From the NCBI GenBank assembly GCA_013180625.2, contig SNVD02009519.1, forward strand, positions 1,364,001 to 1,428,000: 64,000 nt of DNA, read 5' to 3'. A program made the position numbers and the translations under genes. Of this stretch, positions 36,130 to 46,373 are shown one piece after another (position 1 is the stretch's first letter; each line of letters begins with the position of its first letter). This DNA is from Boswellia sacra. Its lineage: Eukaryota > Streptophyta > Magnoliopsida > Sapindales > Burseraceae. The notes below the pieces were generated by a model. It was not told where the DNA came from. It did not search any database and saw only the letters and a program-made list of their open reading frames with translations.

Positions 36130-36310
36130 ATAATATTAACTATTTAAATGAAAAATAATTTTTATTTAATTTTAATTAATAATTATTTTTTAAAGGTTGT
36201 AAGAAATATAATATTAATTATTTCAATTAAAAAGAATTTTGATTTAATTTTATTAACTGTTTAATTTTTAAAAGATTGTATAAATATAAATATAAACATT
36301 TTATATTTAA
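36130..36310. repeat. AT-rich tandem units related to 2225-2375
   Basis: Units with TTTGATTTAATTTTATTAACT and AAGATTGTA.TAAATATAA match the block near the left end of the window. The copia fragment begins directly after them. Confidence 0.5.
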
Positions 36311-38667
36311 ATGAGAGAATATCTCGTTGATATCAACTCCTTCTATCTGAGCATATCCTTTGACTACTAGTCTAGCATGACACCGCTCCACTTGATCATT
36401 GTCATACGTTTGATCTTGTATACCCATTTGTTTCTAATGGTTTTTCTTCCACGTGCTAGTGGCACAAGTTTCCGTGTCTTGTTTTTGTCTAAAGCTTCCA
36501 TCTCTTCATGTATTGCTATCGTCCATAGAGATGCATCAGACTTATTTATAGCCTCCTGAAAAGTTAAAGGCTCCTATTCTTCTTTTAGAAGATAGTATGT
36601 AACTTTGCTCGTCATTACATACTCTAAATGCCAAGAAGGTTCCTTTCTTTCTCAAGTTGATCGACGGACTTCAGGTGCTTCTGACTCGACTGGTTCTTGA
36701 TCATCGTGTTCTGGTATTGCTTCAGAAAAATTGTTTCTTCCTGTACTGATACAGTCTCAACATTTTTTTTCATGTTATAACTTTCTTCACATTTAAACAT
36801 GTCTTTTACAAAGACATCCCTATTGATGACAACCTTGCAGGTAGTAGGATCCCATAGCCGATACCCCTTTACTCCATTAGCATACCCCAAGAAGATACAT
36901 TTCATGGATTTTGGATCCAGCTTCATTCTTTCTTGGTCATGATATATCACGTAAGCAGCATATCGAAAATATGAAAGGAGAAACAATCAGCTGACTTGTC
37001 AGTCCACATCTCCATAGGTGTCTTCATCTCAATTACTGTTGATCGAGACATATTTATTAAATAACAAACTGTAGTGGTTGCTTTTGCCCAAAATGTCTTG
37101 GGTAGACTCGCAATCCTTAGTTATGCTCTCATTCTTTCTATCAGAGTTCTATTTATCTGCTCTGCTACTCCATTTTATTGTGGTGCGTAAGCAACTGTCT
37201 CCTGCCATTTTACACCTTCTTGACTACAAAATACGTTAAAATCGAAAACTGCAAAATGCGTCAAAGTCCTCAAACACTTGATCCTTTTTTTCCGAATTCA
37301 AGTTCTATTTGTGCGTTGAAGTCTTTAAATATAGGAAGTACATTTGACTTGTTCTTGATGACATACACCCAACATCTTCTAGAATAATCATCCATAAACA
37401 ATACAAAGTAGTTTACTCTGCCTAAGAATGTAAATGGTGATTCCCAAACATCAGAATGAATTAAGTCTAGAATATTTTTACTCCTAGCAACAAATCTACT
37501 AAATTTTAATCTACTTTGCTTGCTAATAACACAATACTCACAGAATAATAAACTTACAGTTTTAATTTCAGGAAGCAGTTTTCGATTAGAGAGAATCTGC
37601 AAACCCTTTTCGGACATGTGGCCAAGTCTTTGATACCATATCATAGATAATTCTCCTCCAGAATTAGCAACAATTATTTCTGGCTCCTATACAGTTTCCC
37701 CATGGAGCATGTATAGGTTAGCAGTAATCTTTTCTGCCTTCATCACCAAAAACGCACCTTTGACAACCTTTAAGATCCTTTTTTTCGTATGGAATTCACA
37801 TCTGAGGTCATCCAGCTATCCTATTGAGAGCAAATTTTTCTTCAAGCCAATCACATGTCATATATATTGAATAGTGCGAATCGTACCATGAAACATTTTT
37901 ACTTTGACAGTTCAAATACCAGTAATACTTAAGGCATGACCGTCACCTATGTATACAAACCCTTCTGAGGTAGGCTTATATTGAGTAAACCATTCTCTCT
38001 TATAAATCATCTGCCATGTTGCTGCCGAATCAATTAGTCAGATATCAACAAACCTTTTTCTATCTTCTGTAACTATTGTTGCCTCGTTGCACAAGATTTC
38101 GTCATCTTGTGAAGTACTTGCTACACAACCCTGAGATCTTGACGACTCAGGTTCTTTTTCTTTGCTGTTTCCCTCTCCATTCTTTTTAAGATGCCAACAC
38201 TCCTTTTTTACGTGCCCTTGCTTACCACAATGGTAGCATTTAACAAGCTTCCTTCCTTTGGACTTTCCTTTGTTTTGATTGTGACTCCCACTAGAACCAC
38301 ACTCCCCCGATCTCCCTCTGTTGGCGGATAAGGCCTCTGCTTGTCGAGAAGTAATTATTCTTTCTTCTTTATTTTTACGTCTGCTTTCTTCTTCTAAGAC
38401 AACAGCTGCAACGTCATCTTGTAGTGAATAGTGTCGTACATATATAGTGATCAGAAATAGTAGTAAGCGCGAATATGATTTAATATACACTAGAAAAGCT
38501 TTCAAGAAAGACTGGAGGGGTCACAAACGGTGCCATTTAAAACACAATCTTCTTAGACTTTTATCATCTTTTTGACAAAGCTTTCTTAGACATGTATATA
38601 ACCATACAAGTAATCACTCACTGCTCTAGTCCTTGGTTCTGCCTTGGCAACTTAGCTTTGATACCAC
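36311..38667 (-). pseudogene. Ty1-copia fragment: integrase and partial RT, gag mostly deleted
   Basis: Read on the minus strand from 38667: a leader, a jump over most of gag (junction near 38420), the CCHC knuckle CYHCGKQGHVKKEC (about 38210-38255), the GAG-pre-integrase segment (WYQRLGHMSEKGLQILS, about 37595-37640), integrase (HSDVWESPFTF), a conserved LGYANGVKGYRLWDP segment (about 36830-36890) and the very start of RT (ARLVVKGYAQ, about 36345-36375). It then breaks off at about 36311. Several frameshifts and stops are present. Same family as 41933-49666. Confidence 0.85.
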
Positions 38668-39073
38668 TGTTAGGAGATTGAGCACTTTCACTACAACTCA
38701 AATAAAAGACAAGAAATAACTTGTTATGTTAAAAATTATAATTTGAGTGGTACTGTCTTACACGATAAATAAAATAAAGGCAATAAAGAAAAATAAAGAC
38801 AAAAAAATTTAATGTGATAAAACCCTTAATTTGAGAGAAACCTCCATAAGACAAGACCGAAAATATTTTAATATTAAAAAGATATTAAAATCTCTCTCAT
38901 AATTAGAATAGAGAAGATAACAAGAGGGAAAGAAGAGAGAAGCTTAATACGTAAGCTTGGAACAAGAATAAGGGAAGGAGGGGCCTTTGTTATATAGCTA
39001 AACCTCCTCACTTTTTTTTTTTTTTTAATTTTCCACCTATGTGTGTGCAAGGCCAAAATGCCTTCACACTTCA
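38668..39073 (-). repeat. Copia LTR copy a
   Basis: On the plus strand it starts TGTTAGGAGATTGAGCAC and ends CTTCACACTTCA; the usual terminal CA/TG is lost at the right end. A PBS-like sequence (GCTTTGATACCAC, complement of TGGTATCAAAGC) abuts the left side, so this is the 5' LTR of the minus-strand fragment at 36311-38667. Its right edge joins directly to plus-strand RT sequence. Confidence 0.85.
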
Positions 39074-39084
39074 TATTTGGTATC

Positions 39085-40063
39085 AGAGTGCTCTTGTACG
39101 TGGACGATATATTGGTGGCAGGCACTAATAAAGATCAGGTCCAAGATTAAAGGCACAATTAGCTAAGGGTTTTGAAATGAAGGATTTAGGACCGGCAAAC
39201 AAGATTCTAACGATGCAAATTCACCGAGACTGACAAAACAGGAAGATTTGGCTATCTCAAAAGAACTTCTTGAATAAAATCTTGCGTCGCTTCAACATGC
39301 AAAATTGTATGCCAATTTTCACCACACTTCTTATTAATCATAAATTATTCTTAGGTATGAGTTCTAACAATGAAGCGGAGAGGATGAAAATGTATCGAGT
39401 ACTGTATGTATCAGCAGTGGGGAGCCTAATGTATGCTATGATTTGTATAACACCAAACATTGCACAAGCAGTGAGAACGGTCAGTAGATTCATGGCTAAT
39501 CTGGGAAGAGAGCATTGAAATTATGTCAAGAGGATCCTTAGATACATCAAAGGGACCTCTGATGCTATACTATGCTATAAAGGATCAGAGTTCATTGTCA
39601 AGGGCTATGTTGATTTAGATTTTGCAAGAGATCTTGACAAAAGAAAGTCCATTACAAGCCATGTGTTTACACTTGCAGGAGGTGCTGTGAGCTGTGCATC
39701 AAAACTACAAACTATTGTGGCTCTATCTACAATAGATGCAGAGTATTTGGTAACTACATAAGCTTGCAAGGAAGCTGTCTGGATCAAAAGGTTATTGAAG
39801 GAACTCTGACATAAGCAAGAGAAGATTTCTTTATTTTGTGACAGTTATAATGCCTTACATATCGCAAGGAATCTAGCCTTTCATTCAAGAACGAAACACA
39901 TAGGAGTTCAATATCATTATGTATGAGAAGTAATGGAAGATAGAATTGTGGATATACAAAAAATTCACATGAAGGACAACATAGCAGATGCATTGATGAA
40001 ACCAATCAATACTGATAAGTTTATCTGGTATAAAATGTCTTGTGACCTGTTGGAGACATGACC
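39085..40063 (+). pseudogene. Ty1-copia RT end and RNase H, plus strand
   Basis: It opens in the middle of reverse transcriptase at the catalytic motif (LYVDDILVAGTNKDQ, about 39091-39136). It continues through the RT C-terminus (SAVGSLMYAM) and RNase H (KGYVDLDFA, STIDAEYL, CDSYNALHIARN), ending SCDLLET with a stop at about 40060. Frameshift and nonsense changes interrupt it. The polypurine tract and LTR b follow directly. It starts where the minus-strand neighbour no longer covers RT. Confidence 0.88.
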
Positions 40064-40113
40064 AGCATGTGTAGGGACAAGGATGAAAGAAAAAATGCCT
40101 TCAAGGGGGAGAA

Positions 40114-40510
40114 TGTGAAGTGTGAAGGCATTTTTGTCTTGCACACAATCCCACATTGGTGGGAAATCAAAAAGAAAGTGGGGAGGCTTGGCTATATAAT
40201 AAAGCCTATTCTCCCTTTATTATTGTCCCAAGCTTATTTATTAAGCTTCTCTCTTCTTTTAATCTTGTTATCTCCTCCATTCTAATTGTGAAGATGCTAT
40301 TTTTTTTATAGTGAAATATTTTCAGTCTTGTCTTGTGGAAGTTTCCTTTAAATTAAGGGCTTTACCACATTAAATTTTTGTCTTTTTTTTCCTTATTACC
40401 TTTTTTTATTTATTATAGAAGGTAGTATCACCCAAATTGTTATTTCTAAAGTAACAATTTGTTTCTTGTCTTTTATTTGAGTTACGGTAGGAGTGCTCAA
40501 TCTCCTAACA
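40114..40510 (+). repeat. Copia LTR copy b, with a polypurine tract before and a PBS after
   Basis: Starts TGTGAAGTGTGAAGGC after the polypurine tract AAGGGGGAGAA and ends CTCCTAACA. It is immediately followed by GTGGCATCAAAGCC, a degenerate initiator-Met PBS. It therefore serves as 3' LTR for the RT/RNase H segment on its left and as 5' LTR for the gag segment on its right. Confidence 0.9.
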
Positions 40511-41400
40511 GTGGCATCAAAGCCAGGCTGCCAAGGCAGAACAAAGGACTAGAGTAATGAGTGGTTACTTGTATGGTTATATACATATTTAAGAAAACTT
40601 TATGAAAAAGATGATAAAAGTCTAAGGAGACTGGGTTTTAAGTAGGACCGCTTATGACCCCTACAGTCTTTCTTGGAAGCTTTTTTAATGTATATTAATC
40701 ATACCGGCACTTACTACTATTTTTTATTACTGTTTAGCTATAGTATACATATATGGATACTGTTACTATTCATATTTACAGTATTGTTCACTGCAAGACA
40801 AATAATAACCAAATTTAAGATATAGAAGTTTGACATAAACAACTTTGGGCTATGGAAGATAAAAATAAAGGTTATCTTGAAAAAACAAAATTACTTTGAA
40901 GCAATTGATGGAAGACCGGAAAGTATGCAAGATGAAAAGAAATGGGAGAAGATAAATGGTGATGCGATGGCAAGTCTACATCTAGTAGTTGCAGATGAAG
41001 TGCTGTCAAGTATTAAATAATTGAAATCTACAAAGGAGATTTGTGATACGTTAACAAGCCTATATGAAGCCAAATCTCTACATAACAAAATTTTCTTGAA
41101 AGGAAACCATATAATCTTCATATGTCAGAAACCATTCCGGTGACTGAACATATTAACACTTTAAAGACGTTGTTCTCGCAGCTCTCAACAATAGAGCATA
41201 ATATAGAAGAGAAGGAACGTGCTGAGCTTCTAGTTCAAAGTCTCTCTGATTCATATGATAATCTAATCCTTAACCTAACAAATGATTCGATGAAGTCATC
41301 TCTAGTCTTTAATAATGTTATGGCTGCTGTCTTAGAAGAAGAAAGCAGACGAAAAAATAAGGAAGCTAGAATAATAACTTCTTAATAAGCTGAGGCATTT
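40511..41400 (+). pseudogene. Ty1-copia leader and gag, truncated
   Basis: PBS-like TGGCATCAAAGCC at 40512-40524 is followed by a leader and a gag region (FGLWKIKIKV near 40840, LTSLYEAKSLHNK near 41060, SETIPVTEHINTLKTL from 41125, EEESRRKNKE near 41340). It stops abruptly at 41400 where a TRIM-like LTR begins with TG. Several stops are in frame. Confidence 0.85.
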
Positions 41401-41588
41401 TGGGTAGAATCCAAAGGCAAATCCATGAGGGCTTGGGCCCAAAGTGAACAATATCATACCAATGTAGAGTTTTGGGAGGTCCATAGTCTTAAAAAGTATC
41501 TTATATTAATGGAGATCTTATCCATACTTATATACCTACAATCCTCCCCATGTTTAGCCAATGTGGGACTTTGGTCGCACTCCCAACA
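41401..41588 (-). repeat. 3' LTR of the TRIM-like element
   Basis: 188 bp with perfect TG...CA ends, next to a polypurine tract. It begins exactly where copia gag homology stops, marking an insertion into that gag. Confidence 0.65.
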
Positions 41589-41932
41589 ATCCTCCCCTCG
41601 AACAAATGACCACATTATTGTGATATATTTTTTTGCTTCAAACGACGACCATCCATCCGTCCACTCCATCGAGTTTCGCTATCCCGAGACCTACTTTATC
41701 TAGGTCAACTCCTCTTCATCGTATTGGGGTCAGGACACGTTCATGAAGCATCTGAAACACACTGCCTGCTTTAATAGAGCCTAACCACGGACCCAATCGT
41801 GAGGTTTAATTGAGACTTAGGGCCTACCACTTTAGTTTGGCATAACCAAAGCCCACCAAAGTTTGTTCAGCACTCCGAGAATTTCCTCTACGTATTCTCC
41901 TGGCTAAGCCTGGGCTTTGGCTCTGATACTAC
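41401..41932 (-). mobile_element. TRIM-like retroelement fragment lacking its own 5' LTR
   Basis: Read on the minus strand: PBS (GTAGTATCAGAGCC, 41919-41932), a short non-coding interior of about 310 bp, a polypurine tract (GTTCGAGGGGAGGAT, about 41589-41606) and an LTR of 188 bp (TGTTGGGAGTGCGACC...TTCTACCCA, 41401-41588) with proper TG/CA ends and a TATA-like TATATAAG. A tiny non-coding interior between PBS and PPT fits a terminal-repeat retrotransposon in miniature. Where its 5' LTR should be, an unrelated copia LTR (41933 onward) abuts the PBS. Confidence 0.6.
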
Positions 41933-42339
41933 TATTAAGAGATTGAGCACTCCTACCGCAGCTCAAATAAAAGATAAGAAACAAATTGTTATGTTAGAAA
42001 TAACAACTTGGGTGGCACTGCCTTCCACAATAAATAAAATAAAGGCAATAAAGATAAATAAAGACACAAAAATTTAATGTGATAAAACCTTCAATTTGAA
42101 GAAAACCTCAACGGGACAAGATTATAAATATTTTACTATGAAGAAAAATATTACAGTCTCTCTCACAATTAGAATGGAAGAGATAACAAAAGAGAAAGAA
42201 GAAAGAAGCTTAATAAATAAGCTTGAAACAAGAATAAGGGAAGATGGGCTTTATTATGTAGCCAAGCCTTCTTTCTTTCTTTTTCATTTTTCACCGATGT
42301 GGGATTGTGTGCAAGGCAAATATGTTTTTATACTTCACG
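41933..42339 (-). repeat. Copia LTR copy c (3' LTR of the long copia)
   Basis: On the plus strand it begins TATTAAGAGATTGAGCAC and ends ATACTTCACG; the terminal bases are mutated relative to TGTTAGG and TTCACA. The polypurine tract complement (TCTCTCACTTGAAG) follows at about 42341. Confidence 0.88.
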
Positions 42340-42439
42340 TTCTCTCACTTGAAGACATTTTTTCTTTCAGCCTTGTCTCTACACATACTACTGACGTCTC
42401 TAATAGGTTACAAGACGTTCTACACCAAATGAACTTATC

Positions 42440-43831
42440 AGTATTAATTATTTCATCAATACATCTGCTACGTTGTCCTTCGTGTGGATTTTCTGCATAT
42501 CCACTATTCCATCTTCCACTACTTCTCGTACATAATGATATTGAACTCCTATGCGCTTTGTCCTTGAATGCAAGGCTGGATTCCTTACGATATACAAGGC
42601 ACTCTGACTGTCACAAAATAAAGAAATCTTCTTTTGTTTGTGCTCGAGTTTCTCTAATAACCTTTTGATCCAGACAACTTCTTTGCGAGCTTGTATTGTT
42701 GCTATATACTCTACTTTTTTGTAGATACCCAGCTTGTAGTTTTGATACCCAGTCACAACACCTCCTGTAAGTGTAAATACATAGCTAGTAGTGGACTTCC
42801 TTTTGTCAAGGTCTCCTACAAAATTTGAATCAACATAGCCCTTGACAGTGAACTCTGATCCTCCATAGTATAGTGTAGCATCAAAGGTCCATTTAATGTG
42901 TCTAAGGATCCTTTTGACAGAATTCCAATGCTCTCTCTCTGGATTAGTCATGAATCTACTGACCGCTCCTACTACTTGTGCAATGTCTAGTCTTGTACAA
43001 ATTATAGCATAGGTTAGGCTCCCCACTGCTGATGCATACGGCACTCGAGACATTTCCATCCTTTCTGCTTCATTGCTAGGACTCATACTTGAGGATAATT
43101 TATGATTAACAGGAAGTGGGGTGGAAATTAGCCTACAATGTTGCATATTAAAGCGACGTAAGATTTTTTTTTTAGTAGTTCTTTTGAGATAGCCAAATCT
43201 TCTTGTTTTGTTTGTCTTAGTGAATTTGCATCCCTAGAATCTTGTTTGTCGGTCCTAAATCCTTCATTTCAAAAACCCTTAGGTAACTGTGCCTTTAATT
43301 CTTGGACCGGATCATTGTTAGCACCTGATACCAACATATCATCAATGTACAAAAGTAAAATGATAAAGTCTTCCTCAAACCTCTTGTAATACGTACAATG
43401 ATTTGAACTGAGTCTGTTGTACCCAAGGCTTATGATGAATAAATCAAATCTCTTATAGCAACACCTTGACGCCAATTTTAAACCGTGCAGAGATTTGGTC
43501 AACCTACAAACCAAGTTCTATTTTCTTTCTTTAATAAAACCTTCTGGTTGGAGAATAAAATTTCTTCTTCAAGTTCTCCATGAGGAAACGTAGTTTTTAC
43601 ATCTAACTGCTCTAAGCGTAAGTCAAATGTAGCACACATAGCTAAGACTGTCCGAATTGTTGTAAGTCGTACCATAGGAGAGAATATTTCTTTGAATTCA
43701 ACTCTTTCTTTCTGAGCATATCCTTTGACCACCAGTCTGGCACTATACTGCTCTATTTGATTATTGCCATCAAGTTTGATCTTGTATGCCCATTTGTTTC
43801 TGATGGTTTTTCTTCCATGTGGTAGTGACAC
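42440..43831 (-). pseudogene. Copia reverse transcriptase and RNase H
   Basis: From 43831 downward: RT N-terminal region (KWAYKIKLDGNNQIEQYSAR, LVVKGYAQ, LEQLDVKTTFPHGELEEEI), the catalytic motif LLYIDDMLVSGANN (about 43315-43360), a frameshifted linker around 43150-43270, then RT C-terminus (YASAVGSLTYA) and RNase H (KGYVDSNFVGD, CDSQSALYIVRN, HTKDNVADVLMK near 42450). At least two frameshifts separate the parts. Confidence 0.9.
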
Positions 43832-44021
43832 AAGTTTTCATGTCTTGTTTTTGTCTAAAGCTTCCATCTCTTCATGCATTGCTGTAATCCATAGAGATGC
43901 ATCAAAGCTATTTATAGTCTCATCAAAGGTTGAAAGCTCCCCATCTTCTGTTAGAAAATAGTATGCAACATTGCTCGTTATCACATACTCTGAATGCCAA
44001 TAAAGTTCTTTCTTTCTCGAG

Positions 44022-45328
44022 TTGATCGATAGGCTTCATATGCTTATGACTCGACTGGTTCTTGATCATCATGTTCTAGTATTGTTTAAGAAAAAAACTG
44101 TTTCTTCTTGTCCTGATACAGTCTCAACATTTTTCTTCGTGGTATCACTTTTTTCACATTTAAATTTGTATTCTACAAAGACAATATCCCTACTGATTAC
44201 AACCTTGCAGGCAGTAGGATCCCATAGGCGATACCTCTTTACTCTATTAGCATACCCCAAGAAGATACATTTCCTGGATTTTGGATTCGGTTTCGTTCTT
44301 TCTTGGTCAAGATGCATTACATAAGCAACACATCCGAAAATATAAAAGGAGGAATGATCAACTGGCTTACCAGTCCACATCTCTATAGGGGTCTTTATCT
44401 TAATTGCTATTAATGGAGACCTATTTATCAAGTAATAGGTTCTAGTGGTTGTTTCTGCCTAAAATGTCTTGGGTAGACTTGTAGTTCTTAGTAACGCTCT
44501 TATTTTTTTTGAGAGAGTTCTATTTATCTGCTCTACCACTCCATTTTATTGTGGTGTGTAAACAACTGTCTTCTGCCGTTTTACACATCTTTTATTGCAA
44601 AATGCGTCAAATTCCTTGTTACAAAATTCTCTCCCATTATCTGTCCTCAAACACTTGATCCTTTTTTCGGATTCAAGTTCCACTGTGCTTTGAAAGCCTT
44701 AAATACAGGAAATACTATGACTTGTTCTTGACGACATACACCCAACATCTCATAGAATAATCATCCACAAACAATACAAAGTAGTTTGCTCCTCCTAGGA
44801 ATGTAACTGTGATTCCCAAACATCAGAATGAATCAAGTCTAGAATATTTTTACTCCTAACAATAGATTTGCTAAATTTCAGTATACTCTGCTTGCTAATA
44901 ACACAATGCTCACACAATGGTAAACTTGCAGTTTTAATTTCAGGAAGTAGTTTTTGATCAAAGAGAATCTTTAAACCATTTTCGGGCATGTGGCCAAGTC
45001 TTTGATGCCATATCATAGATAATTCTTCTTCAGAACTAGCAACAGTTGTTTCTGCCTCCTGAACGGTTTCTCCATGGAGCATGTATAGGTTAGCAGCAAT
45101 CTTTTCTACCTTCATCACCACAAGCGCACCTTTGACAACCTTCAAGATCCCATTTGTTGTATGAAACTCATATCCGAGGTCATCTAACTGTCCCATCGAT
45201 AGCAAATTTTTCTTCAAGCCAATCACATTTCGTATATCTTGAATAGTACGAATCATACCATCAAACATTTTTACTTTGACAGTTCCAATACCGGCAATCT
45301 TTAAGGTACGATCATCACCTATGTACAC
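44022..45328 (-). pseudogene. Copia integrase and pre-integrase domain
   Basis: Contains the pre-integrase segment (MIWHQRLGHMPENGLKIL with CEHCVISKQ, His/Cys zinc site, about 44895-45020), HSDVWES near 44810 where the frame breaks, and further down the C-terminal part (IEMWTGKPVDHSSFYIFGC, IFLGYANRVKRYRLWDP). The catalytic core between about 44430 and 44800 is present only in broken frames. Confidence 0.88.
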
Positions 45329-45359
45329 AGACCCTTCTGACGTAGGTTTATATTGATAA

Positions 45360-46299
45360 TCATTCTCTCTTGAAAGTCATTTGCCATGTTGCTGCTAAAT
45401 CAATTAGCCAGATATCAGCAAACCTTTTTCTGCATTTCGTAACTGTTGTTGCCTTGTTGCACAATATTTCGCCATCCCTTGAAGTACTTGCTACAGAAGC
45501 CCGTGATCCTGATGACTCAGGTTCATTTCCTTTGTTGTTTCCCCCTCTATTCTTCTTAAGATGCCAACACTCCTTTTGTACGTGCCCTTGCTTACTATAA
45601 TGGTAGCATTTAATAAGCTTCATTCCTTTGAACTTTCCCATGTTCTAATTGTGACTCCTATTGAAACCACGTTCCCTTGATCTCTCTCTGTTGACGGATA
45701 AAGTGTCTGCTTTGTTAAGAAGTCATTATTCTGTCATCCTTGTTTCTACGTATGCTTTCTTCTTCTAATATAGCAGTTGCAACATCATTAAAGACTAGAG
45801 ACGACTTCATCGAACCATTTGCCAGGTTAAGAATGAGATTATCATATGAATCAAGTAGACTTTGAAGTAGAAGCTCAGCACGTTCCTTCTCTTTTATGTT
45901 ATGCTTTATCGTTGAGAGTTGAGAGAATAATAACGTCTTTAAAGTGTTGATATGTTTAGTTACTGGAGTGGTTTCTGACGTACGAAGAGTGTACAACTTT
46001 CTTTTAAAGAAAATTTTGTTGTGTAAAGATTTGGCTTCATACAGGCTTGTCAACATATCCCAAATCTCCTTTGCAGAGTTCAATTCTTGAATACTTAGCA
46101 CTTCATCTGTAACTGTTAGATGTAGACTTGCCATCACATCACCATCTATCTTCTCTCATTTGTTTTCATTTTGCATACTTTCTGGTCTTCCATCAATTGC
46201 TTCAAGACAATTTTCTTTTCTCAAGATAGCCTTCATTTTTATCTTCCATAACCCAAAGTTGTTTCTGTCGAACTTGTCTATCTCAAATTTGGCTGTCAT
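45360..46299 (-). pseudogene. Copia gag
   Basis: ATG at 46299 begins MTAKFEIDKFDRNNFGLWK. The UBN2-type gag region follows (LTSLYEAKSLHNKIFFK, TPVTKHINTLKTLL, DSYNDL-like DSYDNLILNL, EEESIRRNK), then a zinc knuckle CYHYSKQGHVQKEC (about 45560-45605), in which the second cysteine of the usual CX2C pair is tyrosine. Stops and frameshifts occur near 46150 and 45700. Confidence 0.85.
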
Positions 46300-46373
46300 T
46301 TATCTTGCAATAATCAGTACCGTATATGTGAACAGTATTTTTGATATACATAAATAGTAACAGTATCTATATA

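Larger units (their letters stand above)
34713..36310. other. AT-rich intergenic DNA with tandem repeats
   Basis: No gene recognised. It contains an 88-bp tandem duplication (35301-35476) and, at its right end, AT-rich tandem units related to 2225-2375. Confidence 0.5.
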
